Shown in pieces: positions 32,943-48,012 of a stretch of DNA of 64,000 nucleotides. The stretch's first letter is position 1, and each line of letters starts with the position of its first letter. The notes under the pieces were generated by a model that saw only the letters and a program-made list of their open reading frames with translations, did no database searches and was not told where the DNA came from. Location: NCBI GenBank assembly GCA_011109175.1, contig RDEW01000083.1, positions 1-64,000 of the forward strand, read 5' to 3'. This DNA comes from Dicyema japonicum. Its lineage: Eukaryota; Dicyemida; Rhombozoa; Dicyemidae. A program made the translations under genes and the position numbers.

Positions 32943-33384
32943 ATTTTGTTATAATTGCCCTTTTGTAAAGTTGTAGTAATATTACCACTACTACACTTCC
33001 CACACACTTTATTTTAATGGCAAAGAACTGTTACGCTGATTAATTGTAGGAGGGCTACCAAGGGATTATAATATTCTTTATTTTTATTTTGGTTTTTTGA
33101 GAGTCCTAGTAACAACGCACTAACACTGTGAAGTATCATTGGATGACCTACTCGTCAAACCAATTTTGATGTCAAGCTTTCCTTTGCATATTCGTTTTTA
33201 TTTTTTAGGTCAAATTATACACAATAACAGAATGTACCTTGAGGAAACGGTTCTTTTTATTTCATCAATATTAAATATAGGTATTCATATAATGGAGATC
33301 AAATATTGGGTATCTTCTTACAATACATCACAGTCTCCTAAAATGGATGCTCCATAAATTATTTGTGGAGAACATTATTATATT
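32943..33384. other. No gene recognised
   Basis: 3' flank of GFM2. The ORF at 33,139-33,357 is short, hydrophobic and without homology I can recognise. Confidence 0.45.
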
Positions 33385-33640
33385 ATTAGCACTTTCACGA
33401 GAGCCATAATATTTATAGCCCAGCATGTGCAGCAAAAAATATAAGAGAATTAGTTAGGTTGCTCCAAGCTCTTCTGTTCTTTGCTAGGTCCCTCAGTGAG
33501 TCCAGATCGTCACCAGATGCCAATGTTTTCTTCACGGCTTTCAGATCGTTTTGTAGAACGACCGGGAGGGTAGTTCTCGGTCTTCCACGAAAGCGTTTTA
33601 CATTGGAGGAGTAATCTTCCATTGCGAAGAGAACATTATT
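33385..33640 (-). mobile_element. LINE-A 3'-end fragment (AAHAGL subtype)
   Basis: The minus-strand peptide is KRFRGRPRTTLPVVLQNDLK ... SGDDLDSLRDLAKNRRAWSN ... FFAAHAGL and a stop, followed by ggctctcgtgaaagtgctaata. The same ending occurs at 53,880-53,930 and, decayed, at 39,610-39,660. A second subtype ends with the gggagtgctt 3' UTR instead. Confidence 0.65.
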
Positions 33641-33732
33641 AATGGAATATAATATTTTTTATCCAATATGTTGCGTTAAAAAAAACATATTTTATTGACA
33701 CAATTATTAATGTTAACATTTTTGACGATATT

Positions 33733-36599
33733 ATTATTATTATTATTATTACCCCCAGGATCACTGGGTCAAAGAGAAAGAAATAAAAGTTCTCATCTAA
33801 CTAAGTGATCCCAGACCGACAAAGGTGAGGACGAGTCCGGCGGGGTCGAGAATCCTGAACAGCTCTTCTCATAGGACATGGCATCGGCTCACAATTTCTG
33901 TATGATTGTAGATAATTCGATAGTATTTGGAATAGAGGGCAGCTCGGTAGAACAGCCTCCTTTAATAGTTTTCGTTGTATTTCAATTAAAAAATTTTCAA
34001 TAGGTTGGATGTTGTGATCTGGTCCAATTAACCTCATTGCAGTCTCCTCGATTGCAGATAACTTCAATGTGGAAGATCGTGACATTTGCATTGCCCATGA
34101 AGGACTTGCATACGTCATCGTTGGTCGGATAAATTGTTTGTAAATCGTGGCAAGGATCCCAGTTTGATCTCTAAATTTTGAGAGCACTTTTAAAATTCTT
34201 AATTTTTTCAGAGCAGAAGTTACTCTGTTTTCAACATGCCGGATAAAGGTGAGTCCCTGATCAAAGGTTACTCCCAGAATCTTCGGTGTTTTGTTAATAG
34301 AGATAGCTTCGTTCTTCATAAAGACTTTTGGTTCGATACAGAGCTGTCTCTTGTAGGTGGTAAACAGTGTGACAAAGGACTTTGCTGCTGATGTGTCAAG
34401 TCTCCGCTTCGAGAGCCATAGTTCCAAGTTGTCGAGCATTTGTTGAGCCAACTGAGTCGCTGATTGAATTTTCTGTCTTGGAGGCAAGAATGATATCGTC
34501 GGCATAGGAGAGGATTAGACAGTTTTCATTACAGGTTTGTGGCATGTCGTTTATGTAGAGATTGAAGAGTTGGGGTGATAGTGGGAGCCTTGAGGGACTC
34601 CATTTGGGAAATAGCGAGATCTTGATTTGATGTTGTTGCAGAGTACTTGTGCTCGTCTTCCATTTAGGAAGTTTCCAAGCCAAAGTTTCAGGTTCGGATG
34701 GATGTTGGTTTGATATTTTCTTTGTTAGAGTTTCCTAGGGACTGAGTCGAACGCTTTTGTGATGTCCACGGATATAAGTACTGTCCTCTGATGGGGTTTG
34801 GGGGAGTTAAATCCTTCCGCAATGAATTGTGTGAGGGTTGTAAGGTGTGTTGTCGTCGAATGGTTGTCCCGGAATCCGTGCTGGGTCGGAGGTATTGAGA
34901 TTGAGTCTTGTATTTTTTCCAAAACAAGCCTTTCAAGGATCCTTGAGACCGGACTTAGAATAGATATTGGGCGATAGGAAGATGGTTCATCTATTGGTTT
35001 GTTGGGTTTTCGGATAGGTCTGATTAGAGACTTCTTCCATATTTCAGGGATTGTATTTGTGTTAATGGATAGGTTGAATATAGGCTAATAGTTCCAGGGC
35101 TCGATGGCCTAGGTGCTTCAGTTCACATGTGGTTATGTTGTCTGGTCCTTTGGCCTCTGAGTTGTTGGCCTTAGATATGGCTCTGCGAACATCCTGACTA
35201 GTAAATAGGATCCAGTCATCGGAGCGTTTCGGTTCAATCTTTTTCAGGAATACTTGGTGTTCTTTTGAAAACTTCCTGTAGGATATAGATGTGTAATATT
35301 TTATCAGAGTGTCTGGTTTTATGTAGACTTCGACTTTTCTCTCTGGGGAGGTCTTTTGATGTTTTTGATCCACTTCCACACTCTTTGCATTGGGGGGTTT
35401 TTGTAGAGAGCTTTCGATAGTCTCGTCCATCTATTTGCATTTTCTGTCTTTATGTTGTTGTCGATCTCTCTGTTCAATTCTCGTATTTTCCTGATGTTCT
35501 CTTCTGTTGGCGATTTTACCATCTTTAGATTATTTCGTTCTCGATCAGATGTTTCGTCGTTGTGTTAAAACGTTTTGATGACGTTGGTTGTCTCCCCATA
35601 GGAATGTATCTTTTTCGCATCGTTTATAATGGAGTTGAACCATTTCACTAATTGTTCGACGGAGGGAAAAGTGGGGAAATTTAATAGTCCAATACAATTA
35701 TCGACGTATTCCTTGAATCCTTTCCAATTCGCAAGGCTGTAGTTAGTTATTGTTGGGCATTGTCCTTTTATCCGTGACCTTGTTTTGACCTCCAAAAATA
35801 TTGGGTTGTGGTCACTACTGGTGTCATACTTCACTGACCAGTCAATAAGTGGGGCCAAGGACGGTGATGACAATGAGATGTCGATAGAAGAAGGTTTATC
35901 ATTACGTCGAGTAGGTGTTCTTGTATGAGATGCAGGATCGTTGAGTATACATAGGCTGTGGAGGTCCTCAATTATCATCTTCCCTCTTTTGTCGTAGGTT
36001 TGTCCTGTCAGCCACAGTGGGTGCTTCGCATTGAAGTCACCACAGATAATCACATCCTTTAGTGACGCGAGAGGAGTGAGTCTGGGGCACTGGACGAGCA
36101 GGAACTCAGTGGTGGGAGATATGCGTTGACAATTGTTATTGATAGTCTTGGGAATCGTATTTTGGTAACCAAAAGTTCGAGATTTCCATATCCTTTAAGC
36201 ATAGTGTAAGCACTGTTGGTTTGTCCTCAAACGGAATGCCGTTGCGAATAACTGTGAGAAGACCCCCACCAAGTTTGCCAATTCTGTCACGGCGAATTAC
36301 TGTGAATCCCGGAAACACTGGTGTTGAATTCTTTGGAGAAAGTTTAGATTCTTGAATTAGCAACAGATCAATGTGATTTTCTTTCACAAATGTCCGAAGT
36401 TCGAGTATTTTGTTCTTGATTCCATTTATGTTCAGTTGGACTATTCTGGCTGGTCCAGGGTTTGCCTCAACGTCTCCGCAGCGGCGCAGGCCTTCCTTAT
36501 TGGTCCACCCGTGAAGATAGGGGAAAGTGTGGTTCTTTTTTTCAAATGCCACCACGTCGTCGGCGAGCCACATGACATTTTTTGAAAGGTTGTATCCTA
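33733..36599 (-). mobile_element. LINE-B copy 2, full length with (TAA)n tail
   Basis: Bounded by tttgacgatatt at 33,721-33,732 and 36,600-36,611, a 12-bp target-site duplication. On the minus strand, ATG at 36,573 opens an ORF with a 2A motif and then the endonuclease: VQLNINGIKNK, LLLIQESKL, GDFNAKHPLWL (about 36,005-36,050), SSDHNPIFLE (about 35,805-35,830). RT blocks follow: SEAKGPDNITTCELKHLG (about 35,095-35,160), QHGFRDNHSTTTHL, VLISVDITKAFDSVPRKL, LILSYADDIILASK (about 34,475-34,540) and KILGVTFDQGL. The element ends CRSGIT, stop, gtgatcctgggggt and (TAA)n. Frame breaks separate the blocks, so it is inactive, but the ends are intact. Confidence 0.85.
36451..36474 (-). other. Virus-like 2A motif in LINE-B copy 2
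   Basis: Residues 34-41 of the ORF from 36,573 read DVEANPGP, a complete 2A consensus, followed directly by ARIVQLNINGIK of the endonuclease. The leader before it differs from copy 1 (EGLRRCG against LLLLSG) while the core is kept. Confidence 0.8.
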
Positions 36600-36611
36600 T
36601 TTGACGATATT

Positions 36612-37442
36612 CATTTAAACTATTAAGTTATGGTAATCTTGGATAGGTGCATGTGCCGCTAAAGAATAATAGAATGTGCTCTCGTTTTCCGGAAAGACTT
36701 CAAAAAAGTCGGTTATCACATAACCGAAATATCTTTTTCAGAATTTAAATATCAATAAATTAAATCCACCTCTCCATGGATACGCTAAAAACTTGAAAGA
36801 TCTGGGAATAGCATCGAAGCGAATGATTCGTCAGAGAAATGGCTTTAAATTTTAGTTGTCGTTGAGCGAGGAAAATATCATTATTTATATGCTCTCCAAA
36901 ACTGAGTCAAATGTTATCCCCAAAAAAAATTAAACAGCATTCCTATAGGAGATAGCATTCGTAGGATAAAATTGGATAAGACTCATATTTTGATTCCTCT
37001 CTTCTATTATATCTTCTGAGGAAGTTTGAAAATTATCATTCGACCAAAGATCTTTCTCGTTAGGATTTTAATTTCACTAGCGTTTTCATTAAGAGACTTG
37101 GATCTATACCCATGAGTCACGTGCGTACTCTACCGCTGGCTTATGGAGCAGGAAATACAGGAAAAACGATGCTCAGGACAACTAAAATAACGCTTTTAAG
37201 AAATACAGTTTGTGAAGCCTTCTAGGCATAGAGTTTTAACATTTTAGAACAATAACAAGTAATTAATGGACTCTCAATAGAAGTCATGATGACTTAATTA
37301 TTTTATTTTGACAACTTCTGACTGCAAGTGCCTTTTACATTTCTTTACTAATAAAATTTTATATAAATTATTATTAATTATTTAATTATAAATTTAAATT
37401 ATTTATGGCTTCTTTGTGATCCTGCATTTTTTTAAGTTAAAA
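36612..37442. other. No gene recognised
   Basis: AT-rich interval between the LINE-B target-site duplication and the membrane-protein gene. No conserved ORF or repeat match was found. Confidence 0.5.
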
Positions 37443-38566
37443 ATGACAAATCTAGGAACGACATTGACATTAAATGTTACTAATTTTATAGCCACGTTTG
37501 TGTTTTTTAGTGTTATTTTTCACTACTCAAGTACCAAAGCACCAGGAATATTATATTTATGCGCATATTGTGGATACTGGGGCATTCAGGTGAATAATAA
37601 ATCAAAATTTTAGTTAGCCTCAATAACAGTCGAAGTTTCCCTCCCAATTGACATTACTATCAAATTATGTGTGGCTGTAATTTGTGTCGTTGGATCCATT
37701 CTAATCGGTCTTCGTCTTCCAGTCGGGATTTCTGCCTTGATTATTATTGTATTAGGGATGACCGTCAGCATAGGTAACATTTATAATATATGTAGTCCAC
37801 GTGTTAATGTCTGAAATGGTTGATCCCCTTGGACTACGATTTTGTGACTTTATATCGCAATCAATGGCCATTTTGGTAATTTAATATTAATAATTAGACT
37901 TATTCATACTTGCATTACCATTCGATCCCATTTGTCATCTTCTCTCTTCTCGGTATTTGGTCACTGTTATGTATCTTCTTCATTGACAGTCCTCTTTGCA
38001 TACGATTCCATAGACTGCTTTATTTCTATAAAGTTAAGAATTTCTGTGACAATTCACGTGGGATGATCACTCTGTACCTTACAATGTCCGCTAGTCTCAA
38101 TTATTTTCTGATATACTTTTGGATTCCTTACTATCTACACTTTTTTATCCACCTATCCAGTATTGTCATTTTAATTCCTCCTCTGCTTGTGTCTCTGTTT
38201 ACTTCTTTTATATCTCTTCCTAATTTTGCCTTTCCAATGGCGGTTATCCTCAAGGTGGCTGTCCCTGGTCTCCTTCTCTCCTTTCTTCCATTAATATATG
38301 ACTTGTATCATCTGTCTGCGCTGATTTGTGTTATTCACGGACTGTCGTCGTTGGATATTCCTTCATTTTATTCACTTGTTAGTGATGATTTGAATATTCT
38401 GCATATTCTCTCAGCATTTGGTCCCATTATTGCTGGGTCAGCATTCCCATGGATTGTTGAACAACTGGATGGGAGATGGAGTCCCGCTTTTGTGCTCCCT
38501 ACTTTAATGTCTTTATCTGCCTCTGTTATAGCTTTGTTTTATTATAAAACTATTAATTTGTCGTAA
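37443..38566 (+). CDS. Multi-pass membrane protein, MFS-type transporter (tentative)
   Basis: Probably a solute transporter; the substrate is unknown. Start chosen at ATG 37,443 (MTNLGTTLTLNVTNFIATFV). Introns of 24, 22 and 22 nt join four exons: ...YCGYWGIQ | LASITVEVSLPIDI...GMTVSI | VHVLMSEMVDPLGLRFCDF...AIL | TYSYLHYHSIPFVIFSLLGI. Hydrophobic stretches give roughly 11-12 membrane segments, with a basic loop (RFHRLLYFYKVKNF) about halfway, as in MFS 6+6 folds. Near the C-terminus, SFYSLVSDDL, then GPIIAGSAFPWIVEQ and RWSPAFVLPTL, resemble the D-L ... G-x-x-x-G-P ... W-x-x-F pattern of MFS helices 10-11, perhaps closest to SLC37-like carriers. The family call is weak; being a membrane protein is clear. 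No frame breaks seen. Confidence 0.6.
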
Positions 38567-39240
38567 TTTTTGTTATAATAAGATTACTTTTTTACGTACA
38601 CAATGAAATATATGGTCCTTTGCTGTGGGTTTGATTCCCACACCGTTGCATAGTCGGTCTTAGGATCTCTTTTTGGTTTGTTTACTTTTCAAAAAGCTTT
38701 ATGGAATCCACTTGACTCCGGAGACGCCTAGTGCCTAGTTAAAACACTCTTGTCTTCTTCACAAGTATAGGGTTCCCACAATGGTGGGTATGGATGTAAG
38801 GGATGCTGCTTCTCAGTGTGAAATTATAGATTAGTTAACCTCTTCCAGTATGACTGTTAAATAAATTAAATGTATTATATGATCACTTATGGAATTGTCT
38901 GAAGGTTGATCACTGTCAAGTAATACTAAGATATGGGCTTGGTCTTCTGAATATAACATTTCGTCTTCTTTCCTATTGGACTAGGAAAGATCGGATGCAA
39001 TAATACAAGGATTCAATTCCTGTATTTGTTACATTGGAAGAACTTGATAAGTCTAGTTTAAGGACTTTCTCCCGCTAAATCTTGTTAAAGTTAATTGTTA
39101 CTTATTTTGACTGAGTAATTACAATCGGCTATAAGAGAATCCACTAATGTGATACCACGGGTTTGATTCTCAGTTTGCTACATGGTTAATGGCTTACATT
39201 CATGACATTATGTCCGCGGTCCACGGTTGCTTCATTCAGA
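38567..39240 (+). repeat. Intergenic with three tRNA-like B-box motifs
   Basis: T-arm-like strings occur at about 38,620-38,645 (tgtgggtttgattcccaca, a perfect 5-bp stem), 39,018-39,040 (aaggattcaattcctgta) and 39,155-39,180 (cgggtttgattctcag). The last two are followed by ttacattg or ctacatgg. None has a full cloverleaf. They may be tRNA-derived SINE remnants. No protein gene here. Confidence 0.35.
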
Positions 39241-39249
39241 TAGAGTAAC

Positions 39250-39378
39250 ACTAAGTTAATTATTTTTTGTTATTCTTATTATTTTTTGTTATTCTTATTA
39301 TTTATTCTTATTATTTTTGTTATTCTTATATTTTTTGTTTTCTTATTATTTTTTTTGTTATTATTATTTTTTGTTATT
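39250..39378 (+). repeat. Minisatellite of (TTATTTTTTGTTATTC)-like units
   Basis: About seven to eight imperfect tandem units of 14-17 bp, all T-rich, with internal slippage shortening some units. Confidence 0.75.
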
Positions 39379-39609
39379 CCCTCTGAACTAATACAATTGA
39401 AATTCTCGGTATTCATAAAACCATGAGTTTCTTAAGAGGTTCCCACAATTTTCCTGTACCAACACTGTTCTTTGTTAGAAGCGTGGACTTAATGTAGATG
39501 TCAGACTCTACACCTATACCGCTAACCGATAAAATGAATCACGTCTGTTTTTAACAGAAACCCGTATCCACTTTTCGTAGTCATTAAAAATAAATCATTA
39601 AATATTTTA

Positions 39610-39900
39610 GTAGCACTTTCACGATAGCCATAGTACTTTAGGCCAGCATTCGCAGAACACACTCTTTATGTTAAGAGTAAAGAATATTTATGCTAACTAA
39701 TCTTGGTAAGGTGCCATGCTCTTAACTGCTTTTTATTTTGATTATGTGTGAGTCCCTGTAGACAATGAGGTATCGCAGATGGCTACGTCACCCATCAAGC
39801 CAATAAGCCTCGTAGATGCGTGGAACCTTCAGTCGGAAGAAACAGCAGAACCAAGAAGCATCTAAATTTCGTTGCCAATTATAACACTGCGCCCTCCCGG
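39610..39900 (-). mobile_element. LINE-A 3'-end fragment, decayed
   Basis: On the minus strand the start of the terminal block (ggctatcgtgaaagtgcta, tgcgaatgctggcctaaagt) matches the AAHAGL-type 3' end at 33,385 and 53,880. Upstream coding sequence is no longer readable. A cccgggagggcg near 39,895 echoes the other subtype's 3' end. Confidence 0.45.
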
Positions 39901-40363
39901 GAAAATGATCAAATAAAAAAATAAAAATTAAAAAAGTGAAATTAATAAAGTCAATAAATTATGGAATCCAAATGTTAATAAAATATAAATGATAAAAATA
40001 TAATTATTAGATATTAATTAATAATAATAATAATACTCTTGTTGTGACATTAAACAAATTTAATAAATGGAAGATTCAAACAAAATAAATAATAAATACT
40101 ATTACTCACAGCAAAACCAATCAAATTCAAACAGGTAAAAGAAAGTGGCTTCAAACGTATATTACCCCAAACTATAACTTTAGTAATACCCCCAACCAGG
40201 ACTACAACGGAGTAGTTGAAGACACTCCCGATAGTTATGCCTTTGCAGATCATTTAACCCCCCACGACTTCCAAACTGACAATTTATGTATAAAAACCCG
40301 CCAAAGAAGATGTAGGAAGTCGACATGTACTGATCTTGTTATTTTAGTAAATCTGAATTTTTA
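39900..40363. other. AT-rich 5' flank of INO80
   Basis: Contains A/T microsatellite-like runs (taataataataata at about 40,019-40,033). No gene; presumably holds the INO80 promoter. Confidence 0.45.
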
Positions 40364-43796
<3,433 letters not shown>

Positions 43797-44275
43797 TTTG
43801 TAATTTTGGAATAAAGTGTCATTATTTTTTGCTTAACTTTTTGCTTATCAACCCGGTTGTCTTGACAGCCATTGCACGTGAACCAATCGAAGAACCCTTT
43901 AAGAATTTAAAAAATCTTTTGGGTTAAACCTAGGACTTGAGTATACTAGCACATTGTGCCAGTCAACAGCTATGATTCCGTCGCTTGGTGAATAAAATTA
44001 GGATAATAAACATCAAAAAATTTGGCATCGCTCGATTAAGTCACCAATCTAACTACTAATCTGCCTTATGAGACGGGCAAACCCTCTCGAGGACTATGTA
44101 AGGGGGTCGGACACCAGGTGCATTTCATGTGGGAAATCATCTGAAAAATGTACCTACAATGAGTGTGTGGATCAGAAGAAACACCAGGAAGGATTAACAA
44201 TTAACAACAAGTTACGTAATGGGTGCTATCAGTCCCCAGCTGGCCTGGACTGTTCTCCCGGAACCCTTCTCCTTG
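43797..44275. other. 3' flank of INO80; unassigned ORF
   Basis: A frame at 44,068-44,286 (MRRANPLEDYVRGSDTRCIS, then a second CTYNEC) has several cysteines but no recognised family. It runs into the MITE at 44,284 and resumes beyond it when the MITE is removed, so the surrounding sequence, probably old LINE, predates the insertion. Confidence 0.4.
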
Positions 44276-44283
44276 CTAATCAC

Positions 44284-44825
44284 TAGGGCGGAAATTGTCC
44301 TATTCAGGACAAAAAAATAGGAACAATGTCCTATTTCAATCATAAAATTGTCTTAAAATATGACATATTTATTTTAATTATTTTTTAATTTTGTTAGTAT
44401 TTTTTCACTTTTTTTAAATTACACGTTATAAATTTTTTTTGTGTACTAGCAGTTTTCATTTAATGACAGGTTTGTATTTTCTCAATTATTAAAACTATTA
44501 GAATTCAGAGGCAAAATAAGGAATGAATTTCAATAGCAATTTCCAAAAACTCATACATATTTACAAGAACACCAAAGGAGATTTATTCTGCCAAAATGCT
44601 GTAAGATAGTAAAATCATCTATCAATACTACAACGATCTACATCTTGGAAAAGACGTCAGACTGAATGCTAAAAGCATAGAGACCACTCAATTTTTTCTT
44701 ACTTTAGATAACTAAGAAAATTGGATATTTTTGGTAAAGAATTTTAAATGCCGATATTTCACTTCACAAATTAAAAAATTTTGTTTTTAAAATGTCCTAA
44801 AAAATGTCCTTTTATTTCCGCTCTA
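44284..44825. mobile_element. hAT-like MITE with perfect 8-bp TSD
   Basis: The ends are tagggcggaaat (left) and, reverse-complemented, tagagcggaaat (right), giving 11 of 12 matching positions. ctaatcac flanks it exactly at 44,276-44,283 and 44,826-44,833. The 542-bp interior is AT-rich with repeated gtccta strings near both ends and no ORF. The 8-bp duplication and T/CAG-type ends fit the hAT superfamily. Confidence 0.75.
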
Positions 44826-44833
44826 CTAATCAC

Positions 44834-47240
44834 CCTTCTACTAGTCTTGGAAGTTGCAGATCCTAATTTCAATATCTTCCCTGACTGGCCTGACAATTTT
44901 GTCCTCATTCTCAGTCAGGCCTTCGACTAATTTCTTTCCAAGTGATAGTTTGATCGCCGCTCGCCTTGTTTCTCAAGTAGAGCGAGGATCCTCTCCCTCG
45001 AGGGGCTGTAAACCCATCCCTCGCTTCCGTGGATAAATCTTGGAAATCACATTCCGAAAAAAAGCATGGTATTACCATCCAACTTTAGGCTTCTAGTGCA
45101 GAACAATGCTTGCACAGCCTTCTTTGTTTGCTCTTCGATGTCCATTAGATATGATCCTTTCCCATCAACTACAATTCCAAGGTATTTCAGGGACGAAACG
45201 CTCGGTATTCGAAGAGTGTAAGGCTCTTCGTGATGCCTACCCAGCCTGCTTATCTGTAAATAACTGGACTCTTCCGTAGAGAATCTCAGAGCTCTCCGAT
45301 CACTCCAATTCTGGACTTTGTTAACAAAAGCTCCTAGTCTCCGCTCTGAAAGGAATGTCTTCAAAGACGAATCCAAGATTAAAATGTCATCAGCGTCTAG
45401 CGGTGACGGAAAATCTTGCATAAAGCGTTAAATAATAGGGGCCTTTAAATAGATTCCTGCGGCACTCCCTTTTTAAGCGATCTACCATCAGAATATCTTC
45501 CACCGGTTACCACATAAGATATCCTCCCAGTCAAATAGTCCTTCAACCATAGGAGCATTTGTTTAGATATCTTTGATCGTACAAGTTGACGAAATAAGGC
45601 TTTGTGCCTTGTCGAACGCTCGTCGAACGCTTTCAAAATGTCAAGGCAAACAAGGCTTAACTGACTTTGCATTTATAATTTCGTAATTTAGTAAGTATAT
45701 ACAATTTCCGCACGATCTTCCCGGACGAAAACCCCATTGGTAAGGTCGTAGAAAGTTACTCTCTTCCATATGACGATTCAATCTCTTGAATACAATCCGT
45801 TCCATAATCATGATGTGGAACAGATGAGGCTTATTGGTCTATAACTAAGAGGATTCTTCCTCGACTTTCCAGGTTTGAGGATCATCTTCACAATAGAACG
45901 CTTCCATAGCGGAGGAATATATCCGAGCTTAAAACTCGAGTTATACATCTTTTGTAGAACAGATAGTAGTTCATCGGACCCTTCTTTAAACATAATCATG
46001 GGAATGCTGTCGAATCCAGAAGCCTTGTTCTTGCACTCGCGTATAGCAGTTCTGACTTCAGCCAGAGTGATATCCTCTCCCAGACTTTCCAGCTCGCCCA
46101 TAGAGTAATCCTAAAGTTCAATATCTCCTCTGAAAACTTCTCAGTTATAATATTAAGCGGATCAACTCCCTGTATATCCTCGAGCTGCTTCCTGAACATC
46201 GAAGGAACTCTTTCCAAAGGAATTGTCCTTCTCTCATGATCGGCCAGCACAATACTCTTGCCTTTAAGTTTCCATTGCCTTCTTTTCATTTTCCAGAAAC
46301 AAGGGTTTTTCCAGTTAACTTTTGAGGCTGCATTTTTCAGTTTATATTCCACAACTACTTTCCATGCTTTTTCCAGCAAATTTTTGAATCACAGAAATTT
46401 TGCTTTTCAGAGTTGTCTGTCCCCAAATCCACAAACCTCTAAGCTTAGCTTTCAGACTATTCCTCTCGCGAATAAGATTCCGTATCATGGTGGCAAGACT
46501 GCTTCTTGTTCGAAACACTCTTGGAATACCTTCTTTCCACACAATCGCAGATACATCAGCATAATATGTGTAGAGAAAGAATTAGTCCTCATTCGCAAGG
46601 TCTTCGACAAATAAAAACGACAATGTTCCCAGTCTATCGACGAAGTATCATAATTTATGAAAATATCTTCAACAATATTCGGCTCCAGGTTTATAATCAC
46701 CTCCTGTGGATATGATCGCTCCCTATATCCCAAAGTATTCTCGGTCTGTCCACATGATCTAGAAGTTGTGGAGACACTAGAACCAATCCCTGCATATCAC
46801 CGCCATAGTGTAAGAAATTGTTAGGTTACTTTGATGTAAAGGCTTCAACTCCAATTTCGCTAACCAGATCTGCAAGGAGTCGCCCATCCCCGTTGTTTTT
46901 GCAGCATCCATAACTCGTATTCTTAGCATTCAGGTCTCCTACCAAGATCGACATCAGGTTTCTTTTGAAGAACTCAACAAATTTCGCAGAAGATCGAGCC
47001 AAGTCTTTAGAGTATAATCCTCTCACGGTTATCCATGTCCCTCCACATTGTACATCGACGGACACAAATTCCGAATCGGCGGCGAATAAAATCCTGTCCC
47101 AGCCACTGCTCCATTATTCTACGAGATGTCCACCGAGTCATATCCTTCCATACTATAATATCTTCCGTGTTTAATTTTCGTCTCGTTGACTACCAAGACA
47201 TCAACCTTGGCATTCTTGGCAAGAAGCGCTAGTTCATCAT
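44834..47240 (-). mobile_element. LINE-I ORF2 region (APE endonuclease + RT), decayed
   Basis: Minus-strand order: endonuclease start (ELALLAKNAKVDVLVVNETK, about 47,175-47,235), MSVDVQCGGTWITVRGLYSK ... MSILVGDLNAKNTSYG (46,826-47,065), a long linker (45,996-46,733), then RT. RT blocks are ECKNKASGFDSIPMIMFKEG, PGKSRKNPLSYRPISLICST (about 45,808-45,870), VCLDILKAFDE, LKKGVPQESI (about 45,445), LDADDILILDSSLK (the A/YADD position, about 45,375-45,410) and SSLKYLGIVVDGKGSYLMD. The blocks are in different frames, so inactive. The 3' terminus is unclear beyond about 45,000. Confidence 0.65.
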
Positions 47241-47289
47241 GACTTTTCACCAAGGAGGGGCATTCACCAGCACTATTTTAAATACTTTT

Positions 47290-48012
47290 TCATAGATTTT
47301 GTTTGTGGCCTTCGTTCTCCACAGCCAGGTTCACCAAATTACGTAAATCCACTTTCAGCAGTGTACATAGCTTGTTCAGACGTGCGATTATTTCACTTAA
47401 CTCCCGAGATACCGTCTCGGAAACTTCAGCTTTGCTTTGCTTAAGTTCATGTGTAGCACTTTGCTCCACCGGGCCAGCCTGAATATGTGATATCTTGATT
47501 CTCTTCATCTCTTGTGTTGGCTTGACTGCTTCCATTCTTGACTCTGTCTTTATGGGGATCATTTTCTTGGCTGCCTCCTTCATAGGAGGACATCCTCTGT
47601 AACGGGAATTATGCCCTGGTCCTCCACAATTAGTACAATTTGTCTTCACGTCTGAAGAAAATTCACACACAACAAAGTCGTGTTCCCCTCCACAATTGAG
47701 GCACCTCTTCTTCTCATTGCAATGCGCGGAAATATGACCAATTCGTTCACAATTGTAACAGATAAGAGGGGGCCTCTTCATCAAGTCATAGGAGACAGGG
47801 TCTCGAGCAATGAACAGTCCATTCCTGACAAGGGAGGTTGCCTCAGCCTGGACGTAATTGTGACTTTCGTCACAGAGATTTCTTACCATCACGGTACATC
47901 CAAAAACACTCATCGCTGTCGGAGCCATATCCTTTATGTAATCAAGTAATTCCTCGTCCTCGATCCATGACGGAACGTTTTTCATCACTATAAGCGACGG
48001 TCTAGCTGACAT
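47290..48012 (-). CDS. LINE-I ORF1, gag-like with three zinc knuckles
   Basis: 240 codons open from ATG 48,012 (MSARPSLIVMKNVPSWIEDE). An N-terminal RRM-like segment is followed by three knuckles: CYNCERIGHISAHC (C-x2-C-x4-H-x4-C), CLNCGGEHDFVVC (C-x2-C-x3-H-x4-C) and CTNCGGPGHNSRYRGC (C-x2-C-x4-H-x6-C). A coiled-coil C-terminus follows (ELSEIIARLNKLCTLLKV). This is the nucleic-acid-binding ORF1 of Jockey/I-type LINEs. It ends about 50 bp before the first readable endonuclease codons. Its intactness, in contrast to ORF2, is notable. Confidence 0.75.
   Translation of the reverse strand: MSARPSLIVMKNVPSWIEDEELLDYIKDMAPTAMSVFGCTVMVRNLCDESHNYVQAEATSLVRNGLFIARDPVSYDLMKRPPLICYNCERIGHISAHCNEKKRCLNCGGEHDFVVCEFSSDVKTNCTNCGGPGHNSRYRGCPPMKEAAKKMIPIKTESRMEAVKPTQEMKRIKISHIQAGPVEQSATHELKQSKAEVSETVSRELSEIIARLNKLCTLLKVDLRNLVNLAVENEGHKQNL

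Noticed and set aside
39250-39378. Regulatory element
   Set aside because: A simple T-rich minisatellite; nothing beyond slippage-type repetition.
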